Origin: JADJLQ01 sp031417835 | GTDB taxonomy: Bacteria; Bacteroidota; Bacteroidia; Chitinophagales; Saprospiraceae | Length of the DNA stretch: 64,000 bases | Direction of reading: 5' to 3' | NCBI GenBank assembly: GCA_031417835.1 | Contig: JANOWJ010000138.1 | Coordinates: 84,471-148,470 of the forward strand | In this document: one piece after another, positions 26,890-34,985 of the stretch | How positions within the stretch are numbered: the stretch's first letter is position 1 | Layout of the letters: each line of letters begins with the position of its first letter | Program-made: the position numbers and the translations under genes | The notes under the pieces: generated by a model | The model's input: the letters and a program-made list of their open reading frames with translations, nothing else | What the model was told of the DNA's origin: nothing | Database searches by the model: none

Positions 26890-28278
26890 ATGGTAATGAA
26901 AAACAATGTTGCTTTTATTGTCCTCTTTTGCCTTTGTTTAATTCATTCTAGTATCGCGCAGCGTACAGCTACTCCTAATATCATTATCGTATTAGTAGAT
27001 GATATGGGTTATGGCGATTTAGGGTGTTATGGTCAAAAGCTTATTCCAACTCCTTTTCTCGACCGTATGGCCGAGGAAGGATGTCGATTTACAGATTTTT
27101 ACTCCGGCAGTACGGTATGCGCGCCATCCAGATGTGCCTTGATGACGGGCAAGGATATGGGCCATGCCTATATCAGAGGCAATAAAGAAACGCCATTGCG
27201 GGATTCAGACCTGACTATACCCAGATTGGCAAAAAAGCAAGGTTATCGTACAGGGATGTTTGGTAAATGGGGGTTAGGCCTTGCAACGAATTCCGGCTCT
27301 CCGGAAAGACAAGGGTGGGATGAGTTTTTAGGGTATTTAGATCATAGGCATGCTCATAATTTTTATGTAAAAAATCTGTGGGAAACGAATCAGGGCGTAA
27401 CAAAATCTCATCCTATGGACACCACCCAACATACAGCACCTTATATTTTTAAGGCGGCATTACATTTTATTCGCAAACATAGTCAGGATCCATTTTTATT
27501 ATACCTGCCGATGACCTTGCCGCATGCAGAGACTTCTATCCCGACCGATGAATCCATCGCCCCATTTCTAAACTCAACTGGTAAAAGTATATTTCCGGAG
27601 ACCCCATTTATAAAGGGAAGTGGCATGAGTGTCACATATGATTCCCAAGCTATGCCCAATGCAGCCACTGCCGCTATGATAAGACAGATCGATCTGGATA
27701 TGGGTGCATTGATGGCCTTATTGAAAGAATTGAATTTAGATAAAAACACCTACGTGTTTTTTACATCCGATAATGGCCCACATCAGGAAGGTGGTAGGAA
27801 TGTCAAACAATTTGAAAGTACCGCCGGACTCAGAGGTTTTAAGCGAGATTTGTATGAAGGCGGTATACGGGTGCCTACGATAGCCTGGGGTATGGGCTTG
27901 AGCAAAAAATTAATTCATGAACCACTCGCCAATTGGGACTTTCTCCCAACGATTGCAGATATCCTCAAAATTGAAAAACCCAAAGACATCAATGGTAGTT
28001 CGTTTTTAAATGTCTTGCGTACCACTCGTTTTAAACCAGTTCATTCTTACTTGTATTGGGAGTTTTTTGAACGTGGTTTCGATCAGGCGATCAGAAAAGG
28101 CAAATGGAAAGCGATTAGACGCAGTGTAAATGGATCTAAATTGGAACTCTATAATCTGAGTACGGATCCATCTGAAAATCTTGATGTAGCGATGCAAAAT
28201 CCTTTAATAGTAAAGGAAATGGAAAGTTTGTTTTTAAATGCGAGAGAGGAATCGGTGGATTATCCGATTAAAAAATGA
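26890..28278 (+). CDS. Secreted S1-family sulfatase (arylsulfatase-like)
   Basis: 462 residues; a second ATG two codons in (26896) is an equally good start. Signal peptide to about residue 24. The S1 sulfatase signature is complete: VLVDDMGYGDLG with metal-binding Asp pair at 37-38, TVCAPSRCALMTG with the Cys-77 that is converted to formylglycine (CxPxR), KWGLG, and FFTSDNGPH. It removes sulfate esters from carbohydrates and needs a formylglycine-generating enzyme, not seen in the window. A degenerate copy of its C-terminal end occurs at about 31437-31590. Confidence 0.92.
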   Translation: MVMKNNVAFIVLFCLCLIHSSIAQRTATPNIIIVLVDDMGYGDLGCYGQKLIPTPFLDRMAEEGCRFTDFYSGSTVCAPSRCALMTGKDMGHAYIRGNKETPLRDSDLTIPRLAKKQGYRTGMFGKWGLGLATNSGSPERQGWDEFLGYLDHRHAHNFYVKNLWETNQGVTKSHPMDTTQHTAPYIFKAALHFIRKHSQDPFLLYLPMTLPHAETSIPTDESIAPFLNSTGKSIFPETPFIKGSGMSVTYDSQAMPNAATAAMIRQIDLDMGALMALLKELNLDKNTYVFFTSDNGPHQEGGRNVKQFESTAGLRGFKRDLYEGGIRVPTIAWGMGLSKKLIHEPLANWDFLPTIADILKIEKPKDINGSSFLNVLRTTRFKPVHSYLYWEFFERGFDQAIRKGKWKAIRRSVNGSKLELYNLSTDPSENLDVAMQNPLIVKEMESLFLNAREESVDYPIKK

Positions 28279-28506
28279 AGTGAAATATAGTTGCATTAAA
28301 CATAGAATGTCTTCTAATGTTAGTGATTCCACAACGTGTAAAATCAATTCCTTGATATGAAAAAATAAGACATGAAGGAAAATTGCATCATCAGATCATT
28401 TCGAATGGATATCCTTTGATTTTTTTTCAAACCGATAGTCGCCAGGATTACATTTATGGCGAATCTTAGCCCAGATATCTAATTGTTTACTACATTTCGA
28501 TTTCTT

Positions 28507-30564
28507 ATGCTAAAGAACCTGCCTTCAAATATATTGGTGTTATGTTGTTTGATCATGGCATGTCAGGATCTGCAAAAACCGGGCTCGGCCATGGATAGAT
28601 CCCTTGCCGACGAAAATCAAACTCAAGATTGGCCCGCCTATGGACGGACGCACAACGAGCGTCGCTTCAGTCCATTGATTGCGATGGATACCAATACTGT
28701 AAGTAATCTCAAGGTGGATTGGTATATTGACTTACCTAATGATAGAGGTTTGGTATCTACTCCTCTTGTCATCGATGGGGTGATGTACTTCACCGGTACG
28801 GCCAATATCGTACGGGCAGTAGATGCTACATCCGGTAAAATGATCTGGACTTATGACCCTGAAAATGCTAAACATATTGGCAAGCATCGCCGCACAGGTT
28901 GGTCTCACAGTAGAGGAATCTCTTTTTATCAAGGCAAAATATTTAATGCTACCTGGGATGGAAGATTGATGGCACTGGATGCTAAAACCGGTTTACAAAT
29001 ATGGAGTGTACAGACTACGGATCCGAAAAAAGCATTTACGATCACCGGCGCACCGAAAACCTTTAAAAATAAAGTATTAATAGGCAATGGCGGTGCAGAA
29101 GCTGGGCCCAATAGAGGGTATGTCACTGCCTATGATACAGAGACAGGTCGACAAGCCTGGAGATTTTATATCGTACCTGGCAATCCCTCTGAAGGTTTTG
29201 AAAATGAAGCAATGAAAATGGCTGCAGAGACCTGGACCGGAGAATGGTGGAAATTGGGTGGAGGCGGTCATGCCTGGCATGGATTTACCTACGACGCCGA
29301 CCTCGATGTATTGTATATTGGTACAGGTAATGGCGGACCTTGGAATAGAAATATCCGCAGTCCGCAGGGAGGAGATAATCTTTTCCTTTGTTCTATCGTC
29401 GCACTAGATCCTGATGATGGGACTTACCTCTGGCATTACCAGACTACTCCGGGTGAGAGTTGGGATTACAATTCCAATATGGATATCGTATTGGCCGACT
29501 TGATGGTCGAGGGGAAAATCACTAAATGTATATTGCACGCGCCAAAAAATGGATTTTTTTATGTGATCAATCGCGAGACTGGCAAATTGATCTCCGCAGA
29601 ACCTTTTGTAGAAACCTCATGGGCCTCACACATTGATGTCAAAACCGGTCGACCCGTAGAAGTGCCGGGTGCCAGATACCACAATGATACTTTTCAGCTC
29701 ACTCCCGGGCCTCACGGTGCTCACAGTTGGCATGCTATGTCCTACAATCCTCTGACAGGACTTGCCTATATCCCTACGATCCACGATGCCTTGGCCTATT
29801 CAGATGTAGGAGTAGATACCCATTTTGTATCCCTTGATTTTAAAGGCGGTATTGGTGCGAAATTATATCCACCCAAAAAACAACCAAGATCCTATCCGGG
29901 ATCTTTGCAGGCCTGGGATCCTATTCAACAAAAAATGATCTGGTCGCATCCCCAAAATGAATTGTGGAATGCAGGTACACTGACTACGGCAGGTTATTTA
30001 GTTTTTCAGGGCAGAGCTGATGGGAAATTATTGGCTTATCATGCAGCTACCGGTAAGATCTTGTGGGCCTTTGATACAGGACTTGGTATTTCTGCACCGC
30101 CGATCACCTATAGTATCCATGGTATACAATACCTTGCTCTATTAGTAGGGTGGGGTGGCGCATTTGCGGGTGTAGGTGATAAGGCTTTGGGGTGGGACTA
30201 TGGTAAACACATGCGCAGACTAATCACATTTTCATTAGATGGGAAAGTAGATCTACCCCCTTTGCCACCGCCATTTTTTCCACTACCATTGCCAGCGCCT
30301 GAGTTTAACATAGATCCTAAACTGGTTACAATAGGAGCTGGAGAATATGGCCCTTGTCGCAACTGTCATGGCGGCAATGCGATATCGATGGGTATGGCTC
30401 CTGATCTGAGGGCATCTGCTATACCCTTAAATTTAAATTTATTCAGACAAGTAGTGAAGCATGGATCCAGTCTCAGCAAAGGCATGCCAAGTTATGCTCA
30501 TATGACGGACGATCAGTTGACTGGTCTGATGCATTATATCCGCGAACGGGCTCGGGCAAAATAA
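28507..30564 (+). CDS. PQQ-dependent dehydrogenase fused to a C-terminal cytochrome c, lipoprotein
   Basis: 685 residues from the ATG at 28507 (a TTG at 28483 is also in frame); this start places the lipobox LCCLIMACQ at the end of the leader, giving a lipid-anchored protein. The body is a PQQ beta-propeller: WPAYGRTHNERRFSPL, repeated blocks of the type ALDAKTGLQIW and AVDATSGKMIW, and HAWHGFTYD. A C-terminal class I cytochrome c domain carries CRNCH at residues 617-621 and a distal Met in KGMPSYAHM. Such quinoproteins oxidise alcohols, aldoses or polyols and pass electrons through their heme to the respiratory chain. Substrate unknown. Confidence 0.88.
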   Translation: MLKNLPSNILVLCCLIMACQDLQKPGSAMDRSLADENQTQDWPAYGRTHNERRFSPLIAMDTNTVSNLKVDWYIDLPNDRGLVSTPLVIDGVMYFTGTANIVRAVDATSGKMIWTYDPENAKHIGKHRRTGWSHSRGISFYQGKIFNATWDGRLMALDAKTGLQIWSVQTTDPKKAFTITGAPKTFKNKVLIGNGGAEAGPNRGYVTAYDTETGRQAWRFYIVPGNPSEGFENEAMKMAAETWTGEWWKLGGGGHAWHGFTYDADLDVLYIGTGNGGPWNRNIRSPQGGDNLFLCSIVALDPDDGTYLWHYQTTPGESWDYNSNMDIVLADLMVEGKITKCILHAPKNGFFYVINRETGKLISAEPFVETSWASHIDVKTGRPVEVPGARYHNDTFQLTPGPHGAHSWHAMSYNPLTGLAYIPTIHDALAYSDVGVDTHFVSLDFKGGIGAKLYPPKKQPRSYPGSLQAWDPIQQKMIWSHPQNELWNAGTLTTAGYLVFQGRADGKLLAYHAATGKILWAFDTGLGISAPPITYSIHGIQYLALLVGWGGAFAGVGDKALGWDYGKHMRRLITFSLDGKVDLPPLPPPFFPLPLPAPEFNIDPKLVTIGAGEYGPCRNCHGGNAISMGMAPDLRASAIPLNLNLFRQVVKHGSSLSKGMPSYAHMTDDQLTGLMHYIRERARAK

Positions 30565-30566
30565 AA

Positions 30567-30683
30567 TCAGTTTTTTAAAGGGTTGCTTGATGATTTGTCT
30601 ACCAGCTTGATATGTTCAGCACCTTTTGGCAATATATTTTTTATGTGCAGTGCTGCGCCGATACGTACCCAAGTGCCTTGTCT
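30567..30683 (-). other. Unassigned protein-like open stretch (about 38 codons)
   Basis: Between the PQQ dehydrogenase and the small 53-residue frame, the minus strand has a stop-free stretch reading GTWVRIGAALHIKNILPKG and continuing to a TGA at 30567-30569. It looks protein-like and may be the tail of a deleted gene. I could not assign it to a family, and no start codon is visible. Confidence 0.25.
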
Positions 30684-30725
30684 CTAGTTAGATGAAGATC
30701 TATGTATCCATCAAGTCTTGTTGGA

Positions 30726-30887
30726 TTACTTTAAGTTTTTTATTTTAGGCGGGCCAACAGATAGTAGCACTTTATTGGCCTTGTCCAACTTTTCTTGAAA
30801 AACAGGTAAGGATTTATATTTTTCCAAAGACTTGTCTATTCTGACTATTGGAATCTTTTTTTCGTTAAGCTCTTGTATCGTTTTCAT
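30726..30887 (-). CDS. Small 53-residue protein downstream of the DUF6934-like gene
   Basis: 53 residues, MKTIQELNEKKIPIVRIDKS onward, ending in a lysine-rich tail. It starts 21 bases after the DUF6934-like gene stop on the same strand, so the two are probably cotranscribed. No known domain is recognised. It could be a small partner of the DUF6934-like protein, for example in a toxin-antitoxin-like pair (inference); too short to be confident. Confidence 0.5.
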   Translation of the reverse strand: MKTIQELNEKKIPIVRIDKSLEKYKSLPVFQEKLDKANKVLLSVGPPKIKNLK

Positions 30888-30908
30888 GCTAGAATAACTA
30901 AAGGTACG

Positions 30909-31325
30909 TTATTTTCGATGAACTACAAAAGCTGTGTAGTCAAAGTTTTTTTCAAATTCTTCCCATTCTCCGTCGCGCAATCCAAATATCAGAAAATCTT
31001 TTTGCGCTTCGTCAATATATTTTGCAATACCCATTCGATATAGACGAGTTCTGGATTGGGTACTTCCGGTGGCATATACCCAAGCATTTTCGTAAAAGTC
31101 AGTAAAAGAAAAACCGGCTGAGATTACAGTAGCCAATACGCGTTCACTATCCTCATTATTTGAAATGGCTAGATCATCCAATTCACCTGATTCAAAGTCT
31201 TGATCTCCAAACGCTAAATTGTAATACCCCTCTAATGCGGTTTCACTGAATTTAATGATCTTTGCTATGTTGCCTTTAGGGCCTTCGCTGGTGAATTCGA
31301 ATACCATCATTGACTTTTTCAGCAA
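30909..31325 (-). CDS. DUF6934-like protein of unknown function
   Basis: 138 residues. The core pattern NLAFGDQDFESGELDDLAIS, then WVYATGSTQSRTRLYRMGI and a C-terminal FVVHRK, matches a small Bacteroidota family I know as DUF6934. Function is unknown. Alternative starts occur at residues 6 and 7 (31310, 31307). It is typically a mobile, patchily distributed gene; here it is followed by a 53-residue frame. No leader peptide or membrane segment. Confidence 0.65.
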   Translation of the reverse strand: MLKKSMMVFEFTSEGPKGNIAKIIKFSETALEGYYNLAFGDQDFESGELDDLAISNNEDSERVLATVISAGFSFTDFYENAWVYATGSTQSRTRLYRMGIAKYIDEAQKDFLIFGLRDGEWEEFEKNFDYTAFVVHRK

Positions 31326-31436
31326 TCAATTCGTATCGGGGCAATTTCATATTTGTAAACGGAACATAAAATAAAGTAAATCTAATTGTTTAATAATTGC
31401 CTTCATAAAAAACAGTTATTGAATTTATTCCCGATC

Positions 31437-31590
31437 GGTACAATGGATCTAAACTGGAGCTCTACGGTCTGAGTAAAAGTTGGTCAGAAAATCACAAGGG
31501 AGTTCACAAAATCCAATGAGCGCAAAGCAGAATGAAAGGTTGTTTTTAAGCGTTCGAGAGGATTTGATGAATTACCCATTTAAGTGGTAA
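31437..31590 (+). pseudogene. Degenerate C-terminal remnant of a sulfatase
   Basis: In one frame the plus strand reads RYNGSKLELYGLSKSWSENH and, after a frame break and stop, NERLFLSVREDLMNYPFKW then TAA at 31588-31590. The intact sulfatase ends with SVNGSKLELYNLSTDPSEN and MESLFLNAREESVDYPIKK, so order and spacing match. Bases are also similar over the matching blocks. This is the tail of a second sulfatase gene that has been lost, lying about 3.3 kb from the intact copy. Confidence 0.7.
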
Positions 31591-31709
31591 TCATTTTAAA
31601 GGATAATAATAAAATGAATCCTAATGGATCAACACAGCCAACGCTGGATACAGCAGATTTCGATAAAGCGTAATGGTTATTAGCCTTGATTGGATTTATG
31701 TATGTTCGA

Positions 31710-32138
31710 TTATAGTCTTTGATATTTAACAATTATTCTTTTAGATGACATCGATTGCTCCTGAGCTGTATATTCATGAGTCATAGTCATCTGCGGCCCA
31801 TTAAAAGTTAATTGATACGAAGTAGATATTTTTTTACCATCCATGTCTTGTTGGATGTCCAATAGGCTTCCATTCATTTTCCAGGAGGCAGTTTCACTTG
31901 GAATTTTGTTACAATCTTTTGGTATTTTCATAGTTTGCGTGCCATTTGATTCAAACACATACTCTATTTGGCTCATGCATGGAAAAACACCTTCCATCGT
32001 TTTTTGTAAATCATCTGTTTTGCCATCGGTCTTCTCCAAAATCATAGCAGTTCGTTTCCAACGACCTACGATGGACTGACCATCAGCAGTGCTTGTGATC
32101 CATATTAATATTAATGTAATGAAGGTTAATTTTTTCAT
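31710..32138 (-). CDS. Lipocalin-like secreted protein
   Basis: 142 residues with a signal peptide (to about residue 20, ...STADGQ). The mature part starts SIVGRWKRTA, a GxW lipocalin-like strand, followed by alternating short strands (YVFESNGTQTMK, SWKMNGSLLDI, YQLTFNGPQMTMTHEY) consistent with a small beta barrel. Several Bacteroidota proteins of this size are annotated as lipocalin-like. Ligand unknown. Confidence 0.7.
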   Translation of the reverse strand: MKKLTFITLILIWITSTADGQSIVGRWKRTAMILEKTDGKTDDLQKTMEGVFPCMSQIEYVFESNGTQTMKIPKDCNKIPSETASWKMNGSLLDIQQDMDGKKISTSYQLTFNGPQMTMTHEYTAQEQSMSSKRIIVKYQRL

Positions 32139-32315
32139 TTTATTTTAGGTGTACATTGGGTTTAACAAATATTCGAGCAGCGAAGACGCAGCGCAGAATT
32201 GATTTTCTACATTCGAAACATTCGTCATTAAGGTTTGCTCGCAAAGAAGCAAAGAATTGATTTTAAACAAACGAGAAATTTGAATCACCGTTATTTGTTT
32301 TTGCGTCATTCTAAA

Positions 32316-32355
32316 CATTCATTCATTCATTCATTCGAATGATTCGAATCATTCG
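32316..32355. repeat. ATTC tetranucleotide repeat followed by a 20-bp perfect palindrome
   Basis: Five units of (ATTC) occupy 32316-32336. They abut a perfect 20-base palindrome at 32336-32355 (CGAATGATTC and its complement). It lies 15 bases after the end of moaA, on a stretch rich in ATTCG words. Possible slippage tract or hairpin; no function is clear. Confidence 0.6.
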
Positions 32356-32369
32356 TCATTTCTCTCCCC

Positions 32370-33350
32370 TCATCCCCCAATCGTGATCATACTCCGATTC
32401 TCCAACTCCTCCACATGTATCTTTTGCATGTCCCCCTCAAACTGCCCACCAAGCGCCTTATGCTTAGCCATAATATTCTGATGGATCAAAGCCACTATAT
32501 CTTCACCTTTACGTAAGGCTGTTAGCAGATCGGTCTCCCCCTTAGAAAATAAACAATTTTTGATCTTACCATCTGCAGTTAGCCGGATCCGATTACAACC
32601 CTCACAGAAAGGAGCACTCATCGTACTGATCACTGCAAAAGTGCCTTGATGGCCGACGGCTCTAAATTTTTTATCGGTATCGTGAAAACCATTGTGCAGG
32701 GACTCTATCTCATACTTAGTTTGTATCGTATCGAGCATTTCCTGTAGAGTCACTACCTTATTACTGGTCCATCGATTGCCAGCAAATGGCATAAACTCTA
32801 TAAATCGCACATGGATCGGATGATCTTTGGTCCATGCTACAAAATCGAGTAACTCTGCATCATTGAGTCCTTTCATCACCACCATATTGATCTTGACATG
32901 AAACCCGCGGTCGATGAGCAGATGGATATTATCTATCGTCCGTTGAAACTGATCCCGCCGCGTCATAAAAATGAATCGATCTTTGTCCAATGTATCGAGA
33001 CTGACATTGAGTGAGGTAAGATCTGCTTTGACAAAGGTCTCGATAAAGTCATGGACACGCGTCGCGTTGGTAGTCAAGGTGAGTTTGACAGGAAGTTTGG
33101 CCAGCCGCAGGATGATATCGGCAGCATCTTTGCGGACCAAGGGCTCGCCGCCGGTGAGTCGGATTTTATTGACCCCCAGATCTACGAAAGTCTTAGCCAA
33201 AGATTCTATCTCATCAGCTTGCATCAGCCTCGATGCTGGGGTAAAGTCATAGTCTTCCTCGGGCATACAGTAGAAGCAACGCAGATTACAATTGTCTGTA
33301 AGCGAGATGCGGAGGTAGGTGTGGGTACGGCCGTGCGTGTCTTGAATCAT
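32370..33350 (-). CDS. moaA: GTP 3',8-cyclase MoaA
   Basis: 326 residues, radical-SAM enzyme making the first molybdopterin intermediate from GTP with MoaC. The N-terminal 4Fe-4S cluster uses C21, C25 and C28 (CNLRCFYC); the C-terminal cluster uses C249, C252 and C266 (CEGCNRIRLTADGKIKNC). LTGGEPL follows the radical-SAM site, and the protein ends in the conserved Gly-Gly. Encoded apart from the moeA-moaCB operon at 18-22 kb, downstream of an orphan antitoxin gene from which it is separated by 4 bases. Confidence 0.94.
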   Translation of the reverse strand: MIQDTHGRTHTYLRISLTDNCNLRCFYCMPEEDYDFTPASRLMQADEIESLAKTFVDLGVNKIRLTGGEPLVRKDAADIILRLAKLPVKLTLTTNATRVHDFIETFVKADLTSLNVSLDTLDKDRFIFMTRRDQFQRTIDNIHLLIDRGFHVKINMVVMKGLNDAELLDFVAWTKDHPIHVRFIEFMPFAGNRWTSNKVVTLQEMLDTIQTKYEIESLHNGFHDTDKKFRAVGHQGTFAVISTMSAPFCEGCNRIRLTADGKIKNCLFSKGETDLLTALRKGEDIVALIHQNIMAKHKALGGQFEGDMQKIHVEELENRSMITIGG

Positions 33351-33354
33351 GTGG

Positions 33355-33687
33355 TTAGGCTATTGCTTTGTTTTGATTCTTTTTGGGCTTCCAAAAGACC
33401 TTAATTCCTTTTACATTAACCTTTTTTCTGGCCTTGGCGAGGTCAAAATTCCTTTGCACAGTCATCCAAAACTCGGCATCGGTATTCGTAAATGCAGCCC
33501 CTAATCGCACAGCCATTTCTGGGGATACGCTCTGGCGCTTATTGATCAGTGCTGATAGGGTTTTGCGCGTAATACCTAACCCGAATGCTATCTCAGTTAT
33601 GGTCAAAGCCTTGCCGGTTTCTTCCTTTATTCCTTCTATTGTTTCCTGAATTAATTCCCCAGGGTGGGCAGGATCGAAAAATAACAT
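33355..33687 (-). CDS. higA: HigA-family antitoxin-like DNA-binding protein (orphan)
   Basis: 110 residues, XRE-type helix-turn-helix antitoxin: the opening HPGELIQETI matches HigA proteins, the HTH spans ALTITEIAFGLGITRKTLSALI, and AVRLGAAFTNTDAEFWMTVQ follows. HigA proteins repress their own operon and neutralise HigB, an RNase. No HigB gene is recognisable in the 215 bases upstream or in the moaA gene downstream, so this is an orphan or decayed pair. Lies 4 bases before moaA and may have captured it as an operon partner. Confidence 0.85.
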   Translation of the reverse strand: MLFFDPAHPGELIQETIEGIKEETGKALTITEIAFGLGITRKTLSALINKRQSVSPEMAVRLGAAFTNTDAEFWMTVQRNFDLAKARKKVNVKGIKVFWKPKKNQNKAIA

Positions 33688-33902
33688 AATTTAAATTTGA
33701 TGGTATCAACAAAATCTCTGAGCAGCTCTTTGGGTCCCCTTCACCACAAAATGTGATATGCCTTTGTGCTTGAAGTAAAGTTTCATTGTCCAAATGTAAC
33801 GCTAAAGGTGTCAAGTTGCTAATTTAGATTTACTAAAACTTAATTTGAATATTCACTGAAACACCTAAAATTTGATCTAAATTGAGTTAAAATTTTACTC
33901 AT

Positions 33903-34721
33903 ATGCAACGACGAAAATTCCTCCAAAACAGCTCTAGTGGCTTTTTACTTTTGGCAGGTGGCCAAGTCATTAAAACCGATAACTCTTGGATCGACGCTTT
34001 GGAAGCTAAAAAATTAAGGCTACGTTTTGTAGTTGCTTCAGATGGCCATTACGGGCAACCTAATACCGACTATGCTATCTTTTTTAAATCTTTAGTAGAT
34101 CGGGTCAATGCAGAACATTCAACCAATCCTTTTGCATTTTGTATGATCAACGGCGATATCATCCACGATGACAAAAAACATTGCCCTGCTGCTAAAAGTG
34201 CACTCGACCAATTAAAAATGAAGTATTATGTAAGCCAAGGCAACCACGATATGCTTACAGCCTCGGAGTGGCAACAGACCTGGAAGATGCCTATTAATTT
34301 GCAATTTAGCATCAAAAAAAACAGTTTCGTCATAGCGTCCACTTCCAATGAAACAGGCAAATATCTATGTCCAGATCTGAGCTGGATGGCCACCACCTTG
34401 GAAAGTATGAAGCGACAGAAAAATGTATTCGTATTTATTCATATCAATCCTGTCAAACTCACCACTCATGCAGTCGATTGTCCTGAATTTTTACAATTAC
34501 TGAAAAGATATAAAAACGTACGAGCTGTATTTAATGGTCATGATCACGATGAAGAAAAAATAAAGCTGAAAGAAAACATCCCGTTTGTGTTTGATGCCCA
34601 TTTTGGAGGCAATTGGGGTACAGACTATCGGGGATTCCGAATTGTGGAGTTGTATTCAGACAATACTATTGCAACCTGGGTGATGAATCCGGAAGTAAAA
34701 ATCAATGAAGCTGCCTTGTAG
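33903..34721 (+). CDS. Calcineurin-like metallophosphoesterase with twin-arginine-like leader
   Basis: 272 residues. The leader MQRRKFLQNSSSGFLLLAGG is twin-arginine-like, so the protein is probably exported. The calcineurin-like metal site is complete: ASDGHYG (D47, H49), NGDIIHD (D85), QGNHD (N114, H115), FIHINP (H180) and NGHDHDE (H213, H215). It hydrolyses phosphomonoesters or diesters; the substrate is unknown. Stand-alone gene; a short intergenic stretch separates it from the beta-helix gene. Confidence 0.88.
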   Translation: MQRRKFLQNSSSGFLLLAGGQVIKTDNSWIDALEAKKLRLRFVVASDGHYGQPNTDYAIFFKSLVDRVNAEHSTNPFAFCMINGDIIHDDKKHCPAAKSALDQLKMKYYVSQGNHDMLTASEWQQTWKMPINLQFSIKKNSFVIASTSNETGKYLCPDLSWMATTLESMKRQKNVFVFIHINPVKLTTHAVDCPEFLQLLKRYKNVRAVFNGHDHDEEKIKLKENIPFVFDAHFGGNWGTDYRGFRIVELYSDNTIATWVMNPEVKINEAAL

Positions 34722-34985
34722 ATTCCAAGCTGAATCCATATCAACCAATTATTCGATAAATAGTCTACTATATAGATATCAAAAACACGGAGGTGGCGTT
34801 AATAATCTTGAATTAGGAAGTGCTTTTGTCAATGCTTATGTCTGGACTAATAAGTTTGTGCGTTGGAATTTATTCCGGCGATTACGTTTTGATAGTTCTG
34901 ATTGCCTTCATTCCCTCATCTCAATCGGTCCAAAACCAATTCATTTTTTATCCCGATATTCAGCCTTAAATACACAATCAAGCCT

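Noticed and set aside
33593..33814. 73-codon minus-strand frame upstream of and overlapping HigA, a possible HigB toxin
   Set aside because: The protein is unlike HigB or any family I know, it overlaps the HigA gene in another frame, and the remaining space upstream is too short for a toxin gene.
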